Made by a program: the position numbers and the translations under genes
Assembly: GCA_031406155.1 (NCBI GenBank)
Contig: JANOGW010000080.1
Location: 1-64,000 of the forward strand
DNA length: 64,000 nucleotides
Origin: JACMNW01 sp031406155
Lineage (GTDB): Bacteria > Pseudomonadota > Alphaproteobacteria > Rhodobacterales > Rhodobacteraceae
Reading direction: 5' to 3'
Shown: positions 35,069-43,372 of the stretch, piece by piece
How positions within the stretch are numbered: position 1 is the stretch's first letter
How the letters are laid out: the number at the start of each line of letters is the position of its first letter
The notes under the pieces: model-generated
Seen by the model: only the letters and a program-made list of their open reading frames with translations
Database searches by the model: none
What the model was told of the DNA's origin: nothing

Positions 35069-36466
35069 CTAAATTCCTTCAGAAGGAATTTGAGAAAACT
35101 TTTCTGAAAAGTTTTCTTTTCTCAACCGCCGTTCGACATTCAACCAAATCCCGTCCTTTGCCCGCACTGTCAGATGCGCCACCGGCACCGGTACGCACCC
35201 GCCAACCACCGAAAATCGAAACTGCCGGACCAGCATCGCCAGCAACAAGACACCCTCGGCCATCGCAAACCCGGCCCCAGGGCAGGCGCGTGGCCCGGCC
35301 GAAAAGGCGATGAAGCCATCGCGAGCGCTGCTGCGCCCAGCCTCGGTCTGCCAGCGATCCGGATCGAAACTATCGGGCTCTGCCCAGATCCGTTCATGCC
35401 GGTGCAGATGCCACGGCGACACCACGATCTGCGCGCCGGCAGCGACATGGCGCCCGCGCATGTCCTCCGGGCAGCGGTTTTCGCGCACCATCATCGGCAC
35501 TGGCGGATAAAGGCGCAGCGCCTCGCGGAACACATCGCGGGTGAACTCCAACCGTGACAGCATCGCAAAATCTGGGCTGTCGCCAAGGCCCGCGGCCTCG
35601 TCAGCCACCCTTGCCTGACTGTCCGGATGGCTTGCCAGAAGATACAGCGCCCAGGCAATCGCGGATGCGCTGGTCTCGTGCCCCGCCAGAAAGAAGATCG
35701 CAACCTGATCGATCATTTCGTCCGTGTCAAAACCCCGCCCTGTTTCCGGGTCGATCGCCGTCATGATCGATGTCGCCAGATCGCGCGGCGCATCACCCGT
35801 TGCGATCTGGTCTGCGCGCGCTTCGGTCAGGGTTGCAATCAACGCCCTGATCGCCCGCGCGGTGGCTTTGGTCCGCGACCGGTGAAATCGCGGTAGCCAG
35901 GCCGGCAGTCGCACAAACGCCGCTAGGTTCAGCAAAGGTTGGCTGCGCTGATGGGCCTGAAATTGCCGGAATACTGCAGATGCCACGTCATTTTCAATCG
36001 GAATCGAAAACAGCGCGCGAAAGATCACATCCGCTGCGGCATGGCTCATCTGGCTTTCCACCTCGACCAGACCGACCGGCAGCCGCGCCACAGCCGCTTG
36101 CGCCGCCGCCAGCATCGCAGGAAACGTATCGCGCAACCGCCCGCCCTGAAAGGCGGGATCGATGATGCGCCGTTGGCGCTGCCATTCCGCCCCGTTGGTC
36201 AGGAACACCGAATTGCCCAGCAGCGGTGCCAGCCCTTCACGCACGCGGTCCGATTTCGGAAAATCCAGCGGCCTGTCCGACAACACGCGCCGGATCAGGG
36301 CGGGATCATTGCACAGATAGCTTTTGAAAAACGGCGTTCGATATTCTGCCATCCATGCCCGGTACAGTCGCGCCGGTTGTGCTGACAGGATATCGGCCCG
36401 AAACAGCCGCAGATGCCGCCATTTAGATACCTTGTCGGTCCGTGGCGCGGGTTTGGGCGGCGTCAT
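35069..36466 (-). CDS. Cytochrome P450
   Basis: This 465-residue haem mono-oxygenase shows the I-helix AGHETSASAIAW, the K-helix ExxR (EALR) and the haem loop FSAGPRACPGAGFA with its cysteine ligand. It is soluble, with no N-terminal membrane anchor. The last 15-20 residues (RLRKENFSEKFSQIPSEGI) go beyond the usual family end and are encoded by two strong inverted repeats. The start at 36466 overlaps the stop of the upstream hydrolase (ATGA). Redox partner genes are not adjacent, and the substrate is unknown. Confidence 0.9.
   Translation of the reverse strand: MTPPKPAPRTDKVSKWRHLRLFRADILSAQPARLYRAWMAEYRTPFFKSYLCNDPALIRRVLSDRPLDFPKSDRVREGLAPLLGNSVFLTNGAEWQRQRRIIDPAFQGGRLRDTFPAMLAAAQAAVARLPVGLVEVESQMSHAAADVIFRALFSIPIENDVASAVFRQFQAHQRSQPLLNLAAFVRLPAWLPRFHRSRTKATARAIRALIATLTEARADQIATGDAPRDLATSIMTAIDPETGRGFDTDEMIDQVAIFFLAGHETSASAIAWALYLLASHPDSQARVADEAAGLGDSPDFAMLSRLEFTRDVFREALRLYPPVPMMVRENRCPEDMRGRHVAAGAQIVVSPWHLHRHERIWAEPDSFDPDRWQTEAGRSSARDGFIAFSAGPRACPGAGFAMAEGVLLLAMLVRQFRFSVVGGCVPVPVAHLTVRAKDGIWLNVERRLRKENFSEKFSQIPSEGI
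35071..35120 (+). terminator. Two adjacent hairpins, terminator of the small-gene operon
   Basis: The first is a 10-bp inverted repeat at 35071-35091 (AAATTCCTTC with GAAGGAATTT). The second is an 11-bp repeat at 35094-35116 (GAAAACTTTTC with GAAAAGTTTTC) followed by TTTTCTC. On the plus strand this reads as an intrinsic terminator for the fumC/small-gene unit. The same bases encode the last codons of the convergent P450 gene. Confidence 0.75.
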
Positions 36467-37674
36467 GCGGCCCTGCTTGAATAGCGCGATAGCGGTTTCT
36501 CGATCCGGCTTTTGGAAGGCGCACGGCCAGCAAACCGCGCTTGCAGCGTTTGCGGCCCAGCCGTGATGCGGAAATAATCATAGTCGCCGGGCCGGTCGAA
36601 CGCGCAGAGATACTGGAAATGCAAGCGGAAGAACCGCCACCGCATGGCCTGCCAGCGTTCGGCGGAAAGGGTTTGAGTGAATGCCGCCGATATCACTAAA
36701 GGCCAGCATTTGGCAGGTGCCGCCGCCCCTGATACCGCCACCGGATCGCATAGCGCAAAGGCGCAGCCATCGCCGGGGGCGGTCACGTCCACCCAAGCCA
36801 AGCCCCTGTGCGTGCACAGAAAATGCAGATCGGCACGCAGCCGGTCCGCGTCTGGCAAGAACGATACCATGGGCACGACCTGACCCAATGACAGAAAACC
36901 CAAAGGAACCGCCGCCGCACCACTGCGCAGGATATCGGCCAGAACAGAGGCCGCAAGATGCACGCCCGAGGAATGGCCGACCACCAGTACCTCATCGCAA
37001 TCGCCGTGCAGAGCCTTGGCAATCACCGCCTGAAATTCCGCCAGCCGCAATTCCAGTGCAGCGGGATAGGCCCCGTAGTGCTGGGCAGTGAAGGCGTAAT
37101 CGTGCATCAGGTAGTAGGCAAAGATATACCGGTCAAAGCGGCGAAACCCCTGCAAGATCAGACCCGACACCACGGCGCCAATGCCCCACCCCGCAGCGGC
37201 AGGCAGCACCAGACTGGCAAGAACGCCAATCCCGATGCCGGTTGCAACCGCAAGCACCAATTGCGCCAGCAGCACTACAATCGGATAAAGTGCTGCAATC
37301 ACGGGCCCTTTGCGCAATCGTGCCAGCCGGAACAACGCGCCCGTCGAGATGTAGATCCATGCCGTGCGCAGCAGTTGCAGATAGGTGCTGATCACGCCAC
37401 CCCCGATCGAGGCGCGCACGATGTCGGACCAGACCAGCACCTCGAATTCGGTCTGAACCTGTTGCCCGTCCATCGTTGCGGTGACAGCCCAGCCGAAGCC
37501 GGCTTTTTGCGGGCGCTCGGCCAGATCAATCGCGTAACCTGATATGGCTGCCTGCATCCGCGCCTCTTTGCGGTACAACTCGCGGTAGCGGCGCGGCGGC
37601 GCGGGATCAAACCCCGGCACATAGAACACCCGCCGCCGCACAACTGGCCCGGTCATGGTGGTGTCATGCGACAT
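36463..37674 (-). CDS. Membrane protein with alpha/beta-hydrolase-like domain
   Basis: This 403-residue protein has two probable membrane segments at about residues 120-165 (ALYPIVVLLAQLVLAVATGI and IGIGVLASLVLPAAAGWGIG). A cytoplasmic lipase-like nucleophile elbow VGHSSGVHLAA lies near residue 240. It starts VVRRRVFYVPGFDPAPPRR, a beta-strand plus GFDP loop seen in alpha/beta-hydrolases. It may be a lipase, esterase or thioesterase. It overlaps the P450 gene by four bases, so both probably act in one pathway. GGGGAGG precedes the start at 37674. Confidence 0.7.
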   Translation of the reverse strand: MSHDTTMTGPVVRRRVFYVPGFDPAPPRRYRELYRKEARMQAAISGYAIDLAERPQKAGFGWAVTATMDGQQVQTEFEVLVWSDIVRASIGGGVISTYLQLLRTAWIYISTGALFRLARLRKGPVIAALYPIVVLLAQLVLAVATGIGIGVLASLVLPAAAGWGIGAVVSGLILQGFRRFDRYIFAYYLMHDYAFTAQHYGAYPAALELRLAEFQAVIAKALHGDCDEVLVVGHSSGVHLAASVLADILRSGAAAVPLGFLSLGQVVPMVSFLPDADRLRADLHFLCTHRGLAWVDVTAPGDGCAFALCDPVAVSGAAAPAKCWPLVISAAFTQTLSAERWQAMRWRFFRLHFQYLCAFDRPGDYDYFRITAGPQTLQARFAGRAPSKSRIEKPLSRYSSRAA

Positions 37675-37730
37675 CGGCCTCCCCTTATCCCCCGCGCGCA
37701 CCGATCAGTTCCGCAGGGATGGCGGCAAGC

Positions 37731-38483
37731 CTAGCCGAGCACGGACAGAAAGGGCAACTTTTCCAGCAGGAAAAACGAGAAATCCGAAAACGCGCCGGTC
37801 AGAATGGCAACCCCGACGAGGATCAGGAGCACGCCCATCGCGCGTTCGATGGTTTTCATATGCCGCTTCAGCCCGGCCATGACGCCCATCGCGCGTTCAA
37901 TGAACAGGGCGGCCAGCAAGAACGGCACGCCGAGGCCCAACGCGTAGATGCCAAGCAGCAAGGTGCCGCGTGCCAGCGACGCCTCTTGAGCGGCGAGTGA
38001 CAGGATCGCGCCCAGTTGCGGCCCGATGCAGGGCGTCCAGCCAAAGGCGAAGGCCAGTCCAAGAACATAGGCACCAAAGGCCGAGCCGCCCTGGGCTTTG
38101 GCATCCAGCCGCGCATCACGGTCCAGCAGCGGAATGCGGATAACCCCCAGGAAATGCAGGCCAAACACCACGATCATCGACCCCGAGATGCGGGCGAAAA
38201 GAACCTGGTTCTGTAAGAAGAAGCTGCCAAAGGCCGACACCGCAAAGCCGAGCAGCAGGAATATCGTCGACAGGCCCAGCACGAAGAACAGTGCCGGCAG
38301 CATGACCCGGCGGCGTGCGGATTGGTCGGACCGCATCTCGCCCATGCTGATGCCGCCCATATAAGCAAGATAGGGCGGCACGATCGGCAGGACACAGGGC
38401 GACAGGAACGACAACACGCCTGCCACAAGGGCGATCAGCATGGCCGGCAGCAGGCCCGCATCGATCAAGTCCAGTCCCGCCAT
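37731..38483 (-). CDS. ccdA: Cytochrome c biogenesis protein CcdA
   Basis: This 250-residue inner-membrane thiol carrier of the DsbD/CcdA family has six hydrophobic segments. The paired redox cysteines are in FLSPCVLPIVPPYLA (first helix) and GWTPCIGPQLGAIL (fourth helix). It passes electrons from thioredoxin across the membrane to the cytochrome c maturation apparatus. No other ccm genes are adjacent. It is divergent from tusA. Confidence 0.92.
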   Translation of the reverse strand: MAGLDLIDAGLLPAMLIALVAGVLSFLSPCVLPIVPPYLAYMGGISMGEMRSDQSARRRVMLPALFFVLGLSTIFLLLGFAVSAFGSFFLQNQVLFARISGSMIVVFGLHFLGVIRIPLLDRDARLDAKAQGGSAFGAYVLGLAFAFGWTPCIGPQLGAILSLAAQEASLARGTLLLGIYALGLGVPFLLAALFIERAMGVMAGLKRHMKTIERAMGVLLILVGVAILTGAFSDFSFFLLEKLPFLSVLG

Positions 38484-38656
38484 GTCATTTTCCCCTTTTT
38501 CATCGCATAGCGGTTTCGCGGCCTGCCGTCACCGGTGGTTTATGTCACATTGCCGTGGCAATTCGGCCTGCGATTGTGATTTTCATTTCAAGTCTGGAGC
38601 TTGTCCGACAAAAGTGGCTTCCGGTATTGTCGAAAGACAAGCGTAAAATCAAAAGA

Positions 38657-38700
38657 CTAGGGCCTGCCTGACGATACTATGATCGACAGACAGGCCCTAG
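38657..38700. repeat. Long inverted repeat upstream of tusA
   Basis: CTAGGGCCTG at 38657-38666 pairs perfectly with CAGGCCCTAG at 38691-38700. With the adjoining bases the stem reaches 15 of 17 pairs around a 10-base loop. It lies about 40 bases before the chosen tusA start. On the minus strand it is followed by TCTTTTGATTTT, so it could terminate leftward transcripts; on the plus strand it could be a leader structure. Confidence 0.6.
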
Positions 38701-38738
38701 CCCGCCATAACGATGCCAAACTCACGAAAGCCACTCCG

Positions 38739-38978
38739 ATGACCCTCGACGAGACGCTGGATTGCGCGGGCCTGCTGTGCCCGCTGCCCGTTCTGAAAGC
38801 CCGAAAGCGATTGCTTCAGATGCAGGCGGGCGACGTTCTGTCGGTGCGTGCGACGGATGCCATGGCGGCCGTCGATCTGCCGCACTTTTGCGCCGAAGCG
38901 GGTCACAGCCTGATTGAAACAAAGACCGACGGCGCGGTCCGGATTTACCGGATCCGGCGCGGCCCCGGCAAACTCTAA
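38739..38978 (+). CDS. tusA: TusA-family sulfurtransferase
   Basis: This 79-residue sulfur carrier has the family core LDCAGLLCPLPVLKARKRL, with the active cysteine in the CPxP motif. Such proteins carry persulfide sulfur for tRNA thiolation, molybdenum cofactor or other sulfur pathways. The start at 38739 (MTLDETL) is preferred by family length; ATG at 38679 lies inside an inverted repeat. No strong ribosome-binding site is seen. Which sulfur pathway it serves is unknown. Confidence 0.85.
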   Translation: MTLDETLDCAGLLCPLPVLKARKRLLQMQAGDVLSVRATDAMAAVDLPHFCAEAGHSLIETKTDGAVRIYRIRRGPGKL

Positions 38979-39002
38979 GGGCGCCGGATTTCCCCGACGC
39001 CC
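38979..39002 (-). terminator. Hairpin between convergent tusA and rne
   Basis: On the minus strand GGGCGTCGG pairs with CCGGCGCCC, with one G-T pair, around a 6-base loop, followed by TTAGAGTTT. It lies just after the rne stop and probably ends the rne transcript; it may act in both directions. Confidence 0.5.
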
Positions 39003-39011
39003 CAAAATGTT

Positions 39012-41621
39012 CTAGCGGCCCAACGCCCACCAGCCTTTGCGCTTCGGCTTTGGCGGACCATCATCAACAGGTGCATCCTCTTGCACCACGGCATCGTCCG
39101 GGGCCGTCTCAACCGCAACCGGTGCTGCGTCAACCGCTGGCTCCGGTTCGGCTACCGGCGCCTCGGTCACCTCTGGTGCGGTGGCAACCTCGGCAGAAGG
39201 TTCATCTTCGGCGGCAGCGGCCAGTGCAGCCAATTTGGCCTTGCTGATCCGGGGCGCACGCGGCTTTGGCTTTGGCCTTTCGGCGATGGCCTCCACCACA
39301 GGCTCAACCACAGCCTCGACTGCCGGGGCGTCGGCGGGTTGATCCGGGACATCTGCCAGAGGCAATGCCGCTGGTTCCGGCGCAGCGTCGGTCGCAGCGG
39401 CGAGTTTTGGCTTGGCCGACCGGCTGCGCGTCCGGCTTCTGGCCTTTGGCGCGGGTTTTGCATCATCGTCGCTGACGGCCTCGATGGCCGGTGTCTCGCT
39501 TGGCGCGGCACCGTCACCGGCTTCATCGGCGTCGTCGCCGTCATCATCGCCCGTGCCGTCGGCGGCGGTCTGCAACGCGCCCGCACCACCACGCCGACGC
39601 CGACGCCGTTTGCGTTTCTTCTTTGGTCCCTCACCGTCGTCGGATCCGCCATTCACTGCCGCGGATGGCGTCTCTGTTGTGTCATCTGCATCATCCTCGA
39701 TATCGTCCTCGACAATATCCTCGTCTTCGTCATCGACCGCAGCCCCCATCATCGATGAATTGCCGGAAATGACTGCCGACGCGGCCTCCGATACCACGCG
39801 GGTCGCAGTCTTGAATTTCTCGATAGAGTAATCCGGGCTGACCATCACCGGATCACATTCGATCCGCACCGCCATGCCGTAGCGCGCCTCGATCAACGCG
39901 ATATGTTCGCGCTTCTGGTTGATCAGGAAGTTCACGATGCCGATCGGTGCGCGCAGCAGCACCTCTTTGCTGCGCTTGCGCGTGCCCTCTTCTTCCAAAG
40001 CGCGCAAAACCTGCAAGCCCTGACTGTCGTCCGACCGGATCAGCCCGGTCCCATGGCAATGCGGGCACGGCTGGGTCGTGCTTTCCAGCATCCCCGGACG
40101 CAACCGCTGGCGGCTCATCTCCAGCAGGCCAAAGCCCGAAATACGGCCCACCTGAATGCGGGCGCGGTCAGTTTTCAGCTTGTCCTTGATGCGCTTTTCA
40201 ACGGCCAGATTGTTGCGCCGTTCTTCCATGTCGATGAAGTCGATGACGATCAGCCCGGCCAGATCGCGCAGGCGCAACTGGCGGGCCACCTCTTCGGCTG
40301 CCTCCAGGTTGGTCTTAAGTGCAGTATCTTCGATTGAACCTTCCTTGGTCGCCCGGCCAGAGTTCACGTCGATGGCGACCAGCGCCTCGGTGATCCCGAT
40401 CACGATGTAGCCGCCGGATTTCAACTGCACGGTCGGGTTGAACATGCCCCCCAGATAGCTTTCCACCTGATAGCGCGCGAACAGCGGCATCTGCTCGTCA
40501 TAGCGCTGCACCGATTTCGCGTGGCTCGGCATGATCATCTTCATGAAGTCTTTGGCGGTCCGGTAGCCTTCCTCGCCTTCGACCAGAACTTCCTCGATCT
40601 CGCGGTTGTAAAGATCGCGGATCGAGCGTTTGATCAGATCGCCTTCCTCATAGATGGGCGCAGGGGCGATGGAGCGCAGGGTCAATTCGCGGACCTGTTC
40701 CCACAGCCGCATCAGATATTCGTAGTCGCGGCGGATTTCCTGCTTGGTGCGCTTGGCCCCGGCGGTGCGGATGATCAAACCGGCACCTTCCGGCACTTCG
40801 ATCTCCTGCGCGATCTCCTTCAGCTTCTTGCGGTCAGCGGCCATGGTGATCTTGCGCGATATGCCGCCCCCGCGTGCGGTGTTCGGCATCAGCACGCAAT
40901 ATCGCCCGGCGAGGCTGAGGTAGGTCGTCAGTGCCGCACCCTTGTTGCCGCGTTCTTCCTTGACCACCTGCACCAGCATGATCTGGCGGACCTTGACCAC
41001 TTCCTGAATCTTGTAGCGCCGCGCGCGTGGCTTGCGGGTCTGGCTGATTTCCTCGGCTACGTCCTCTTCAGCGATGGATTCTATATCCTCATCCACCTCG
41101 GCGGCGTGATCGACGGCGCGGTAAGGCTGATCGCTGTCGCCATTTTCGAGCGCGCGCGGCGTTTCCACCAAGGCGTCCGCCCCGGTTTCCTCGCCCAGAT
41201 CAACCACATCCATGCTGGTTGCGGCTGGCGCGCTGACCACCGCGTCATCGGAAGGCGCTGCCGCGGCACGCGGTGCAGGGCGTGGCCGGCGGCGATTGCT
41301 GCGGTTGTTGTCTTCCTCATCCTCGGCCCGCGCGAAGGCGCGTTCCTCTTCCAGCAGGGCTTTGCGATCTGCCAGCGGGATCTGGTAATAATCCGGGTGA
41401 ATTTCGGCAAAGGCCAGAAAGCCGTGCCGGTTGCCACCGTAATCGATGAACGCCGCCTGCAACGACGGCTCGACGCGCGTTACCTTGGCAAGATAGATAT
41501 TTCCGGCGATCTGCCGTTTGTTGATGGTTTCAAAATCGAATTCTTCGACCTTGTTTCCATCCACCACCACAACCCGAGTTTCCTCGGCGTGGGTGGCATC
41601 GATAAGCATCTTTTTGACCAT
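39012..41621 (-). CDS. rne: Ribonuclease E/G family endoribonuclease
   Basis: This 869-residue protein is the core RNA-decay nuclease. An S1 domain (residues about 35-230) is split by an acidic, low-complexity insertion, as in alphaproteobacterial RNase E. The catalytic core includes the DNase I-like segment with VAIDVNSGRATKEG and VIDFIDMEERR, which hold the metal aspartates. The zinc-link is CPHCHGTG. The C-terminal third is disordered, with acidic runs, a KKKRKRRRRRRG basic patch and alanine/proline-rich repeats that would bind degradosome partners. The start at 41621 (MVKKMLIDATHAEET) fits the family; an ATG lies 24 bases upstream. Confidence 0.93.
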   Translation of the reverse strand: MVKKMLIDATHAEETRVVVVDGNKVEEFDFETINKRQIAGNIYLAKVTRVEPSLQAAFIDYGGNRHGFLAFAEIHPDYYQIPLADRKALLEEERAFARAEDEEDNNRSNRRRPRPAPRAAAAPSDDAVVSAPAATSMDVVDLGEETGADALVETPRALENGDSDQPYRAVDHAAEVDEDIESIAEEDVAEEISQTRKPRARRYKIQEVVKVRQIMLVQVVKEERGNKGAALTTYLSLAGRYCVLMPNTARGGGISRKITMAADRKKLKEIAQEIEVPEGAGLIIRTAGAKRTKQEIRRDYEYLMRLWEQVRELTLRSIAPAPIYEEGDLIKRSIRDLYNREIEEVLVEGEEGYRTAKDFMKMIMPSHAKSVQRYDEQMPLFARYQVESYLGGMFNPTVQLKSGGYIVIGITEALVAIDVNSGRATKEGSIEDTALKTNLEAAEEVARQLRLRDLAGLIVIDFIDMEERRNNLAVEKRIKDKLKTDRARIQVGRISGFGLLEMSRQRLRPGMLESTTQPCPHCHGTGLIRSDDSQGLQVLRALEEEGTRKRSKEVLLRAPIGIVNFLINQKREHIALIEARYGMAVRIECDPVMVSPDYSIEKFKTATRVVSEAASAVISGNSSMMGAAVDDEDEDIVEDDIEDDADDTTETPSAAVNGGSDDGEGPKKKRKRRRRRRGGAGALQTAADGTGDDDGDDADEAGDGAAPSETPAIEAVSDDDAKPAPKARSRTRSRSAKPKLAAATDAAPEPAALPLADVPDQPADAPAVEAVVEPVVEAIAERPKPKPRAPRISKAKLAALAAAAEDEPSAEVATAPEVTEAPVAEPEPAVDAAPVAVETAPDDAVVQEDAPVDDGPPKPKRKGWWALGR

Positions 41622-42036
41622 TTTGTTCCATGGCACCCATGCCAACCGATGCCACCGGGCGATAAACCGGGTGGTGGGTCAGCGGGCATGTGGTGGCTTG
41701 TTCGGGCGATGGCGCGCGTGGCGACGGGAAAAGCGGCCCGGTCCGGGGCTCCCTTCGATCCTGTCGTCATCTTTGCACACTTCATCACGGTTCTGTTCCG
41801 GATGCCCACTCAGGCACCCACCTAAAAAAGCCTGCGTTTGTCAAAGACTTAGCTGGCAATACCCCGGCTTTTCAGCCGATCCGACTGATCCGCAAACGGC
41901 ACACAAACGCGCCAGCAAAGGACCAGAGAATTCAGTGGCAGACGCAACCTATGGCTGCATGTCTACCTCTCCCGACCCTATCGGCAAAGCATGCGCAAAG
42001 ACAATGGCTGATTTTGCGGTGTCGGGTGTCCAGCCG
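41622..42036 (-). promoter_or_regulatory. Long leader between dctD-like gene and rne
   Basis: These 415 bases contain no gene that I can support on either strand. They should hold the rne promoter and a 5' untranslated region. RNase E usually controls its own mRNA through a long leader, so a regulatory role is plausible. I see no strong hairpin beyond a short CAGGC/GCCTG stem near 41814-41836. Confidence 0.45.
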
Positions 42037-43365
42037 CTATACGTATTCAGACCGCGTCAGGCTGTATTTTGCCATCTTTTCGTTCAGCGTCCGGCGTGGC
42101 AGGCACAGCTCTTCCATCACGGCGACAATGCTGCCCTTGTGCCGGCGCATCGTGTTGTCGATCAGCATCCGCTCGAACGCTTCGACATAATCCTTCAGGG
42201 GCTTACCCTCGGTGGTCAGTGCCGGACCGGTCGCTTCGTTGTCGGCCATCAGCAAAGATGCGATGGACCCTGACCCGCGCCGGTTCTGCAAAACCGCGCG
42301 TTCGGCGATATTCACCAACTGGCGCACATTGCCGGGCCACGGGGCCTGCAACAATTGCGCCGCCTCCTGTGCGGTCACCTGAGGCGCGTCACAGCCGTAT
42401 TCCTCGGCAAACTGTTCCGACATCCGGGTGAACAGCGTCAGGATATCCTCGCCTCGATTGCGCAGGGGCGGCAACACGATGGTCAGCGCACCCAGCCGAT
42501 AATAAAGATCGGGCCGCAGCACGTTTTCCAGCGTCGTATCGGGCTGGTGCTGGTTGCAGATGGCGATGATGCGGGTTTCCGGTGGTGTGCCCTGATCGTT
42601 GATCAGGGTCAGAAGGCGCGACTGCAACGGATGGCTTAGCGCTTCGATATCCTCAAGGCACAGCGTTCCGCCGCGTGCCTCTTCCACCAAAGGGATCATG
42701 CCATCCTGCGCCGGACCGAACAGCCGTGCCTGCAACTGATCCTCGGACCATGCGGCACAGGAAATTGTCACGAACTTGCGTCCCGCGCGTGACCCAACGG
42801 CGTGCAGCGCATGCGCGACAAGCGTCTTGCCGGTGCCGGTTTCGCCGTCGATCAGGACATGCCCGTCGGCTTGCCCAAGATCGAGGATGTCTTCGCGCAG
42901 CCGTTCCATTTCGGGCGATCCGCCGATCAGTTTCTTCATCAGGACGGAACCGTCCGACAGTTCCCGCCGCAGTGCCCGGTTATCCAGCGTCATCCGACGG
43001 GTCTGCGTGGCCTTCTTGGCAAGTTCGGTCATCCGGTCCGGGTTGAACGGCTTTTCGAGAAAATCGAATGCCCCTACCCGCATCGCCTCGACCGCCATCG
43101 GCACATCGCCGTGACCCGTGATCATGATGACCGGCAGGCCGCTATCAAGGCTCATCAGGCGTTTCAGGAACGCCATGCCATCCATCCCCGGCATCTTGAT
43201 ATCGCTGACCACAACACCCGGAAATTCTGCCCCGATGCCCTTCAGCGCCTCTTCGGCAGAGGCGTAGGTTTCGGTGTCAAACCCCGACAGCGCCAACCAC
43301 TGGCTGATCGACTGGCGCATATCGGCCTCGTCATCCACTATTGCCACCTTCATTGCACGCGCCAT
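42037..43365 (-). CDS. dctD: DctD-like response regulator lacking the GAFTGA motif
   Basis: This 442-residue NtrC-family protein has a receiver domain (residues 5-120; the phosphoacceptor is the aspartate of VVVSDIKMPGMDG), an AAA+ domain (about 145-370) with Walker A GETGTGKT and a Walker B-like GGTLCLEDIE, and a Fis-type helix-turn-helix at the end (LCLPRRTLNEKMAKY). The sigma-54-contacting GAFTGA loop is absent: RLFG runs straight to GMIPLVEEARGGTL. The start at 43365 has TGAGGAT upstream. It pairs with the DctB-like kinase 7 bases upstream. It likely controls C4-dicarboxylate uptake, but activating through another sigma factor. Confidence 0.85.
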   Translation of the reverse strand: MARAMKVAIVDDEADMRQSISQWLALSGFDTETYASAEEALKGIGAEFPGVVVSDIKMPGMDGMAFLKRLMSLDSGLPVIMITGHGDVPMAVEAMRVGAFDFLEKPFNPDRMTELAKKATQTRRMTLDNRALRRELSDGSVLMKKLIGGSPEMERLREDILDLGQADGHVLIDGETGTGKTLVAHALHAVGSRAGRKFVTISCAAWSEDQLQARLFGPAQDGMIPLVEEARGGTLCLEDIEALSHPLQSRLLTLINDQGTPPETRIIAICNQHQPDTTLENVLRPDLYYRLGALTIVLPPLRNRGEDILTLFTRMSEQFAEEYGCDAPQVTAQEAAQLLQAPWPGNVRQLVNIAERAVLQNRRGSGSIASLLMADNEATGPALTTEGKPLKDYVEAFERMLIDNTMRRHKGSIVAVMEELCLPRRTLNEKMAKYSLTRSEYV

Positions 43366-43372
43366 AAAATCC

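Noticed and set aside
40521..41825. 434-codon open frame on the plus strand
   Set aside because: It lies opposite the RNase E gene, which is certain from motifs.
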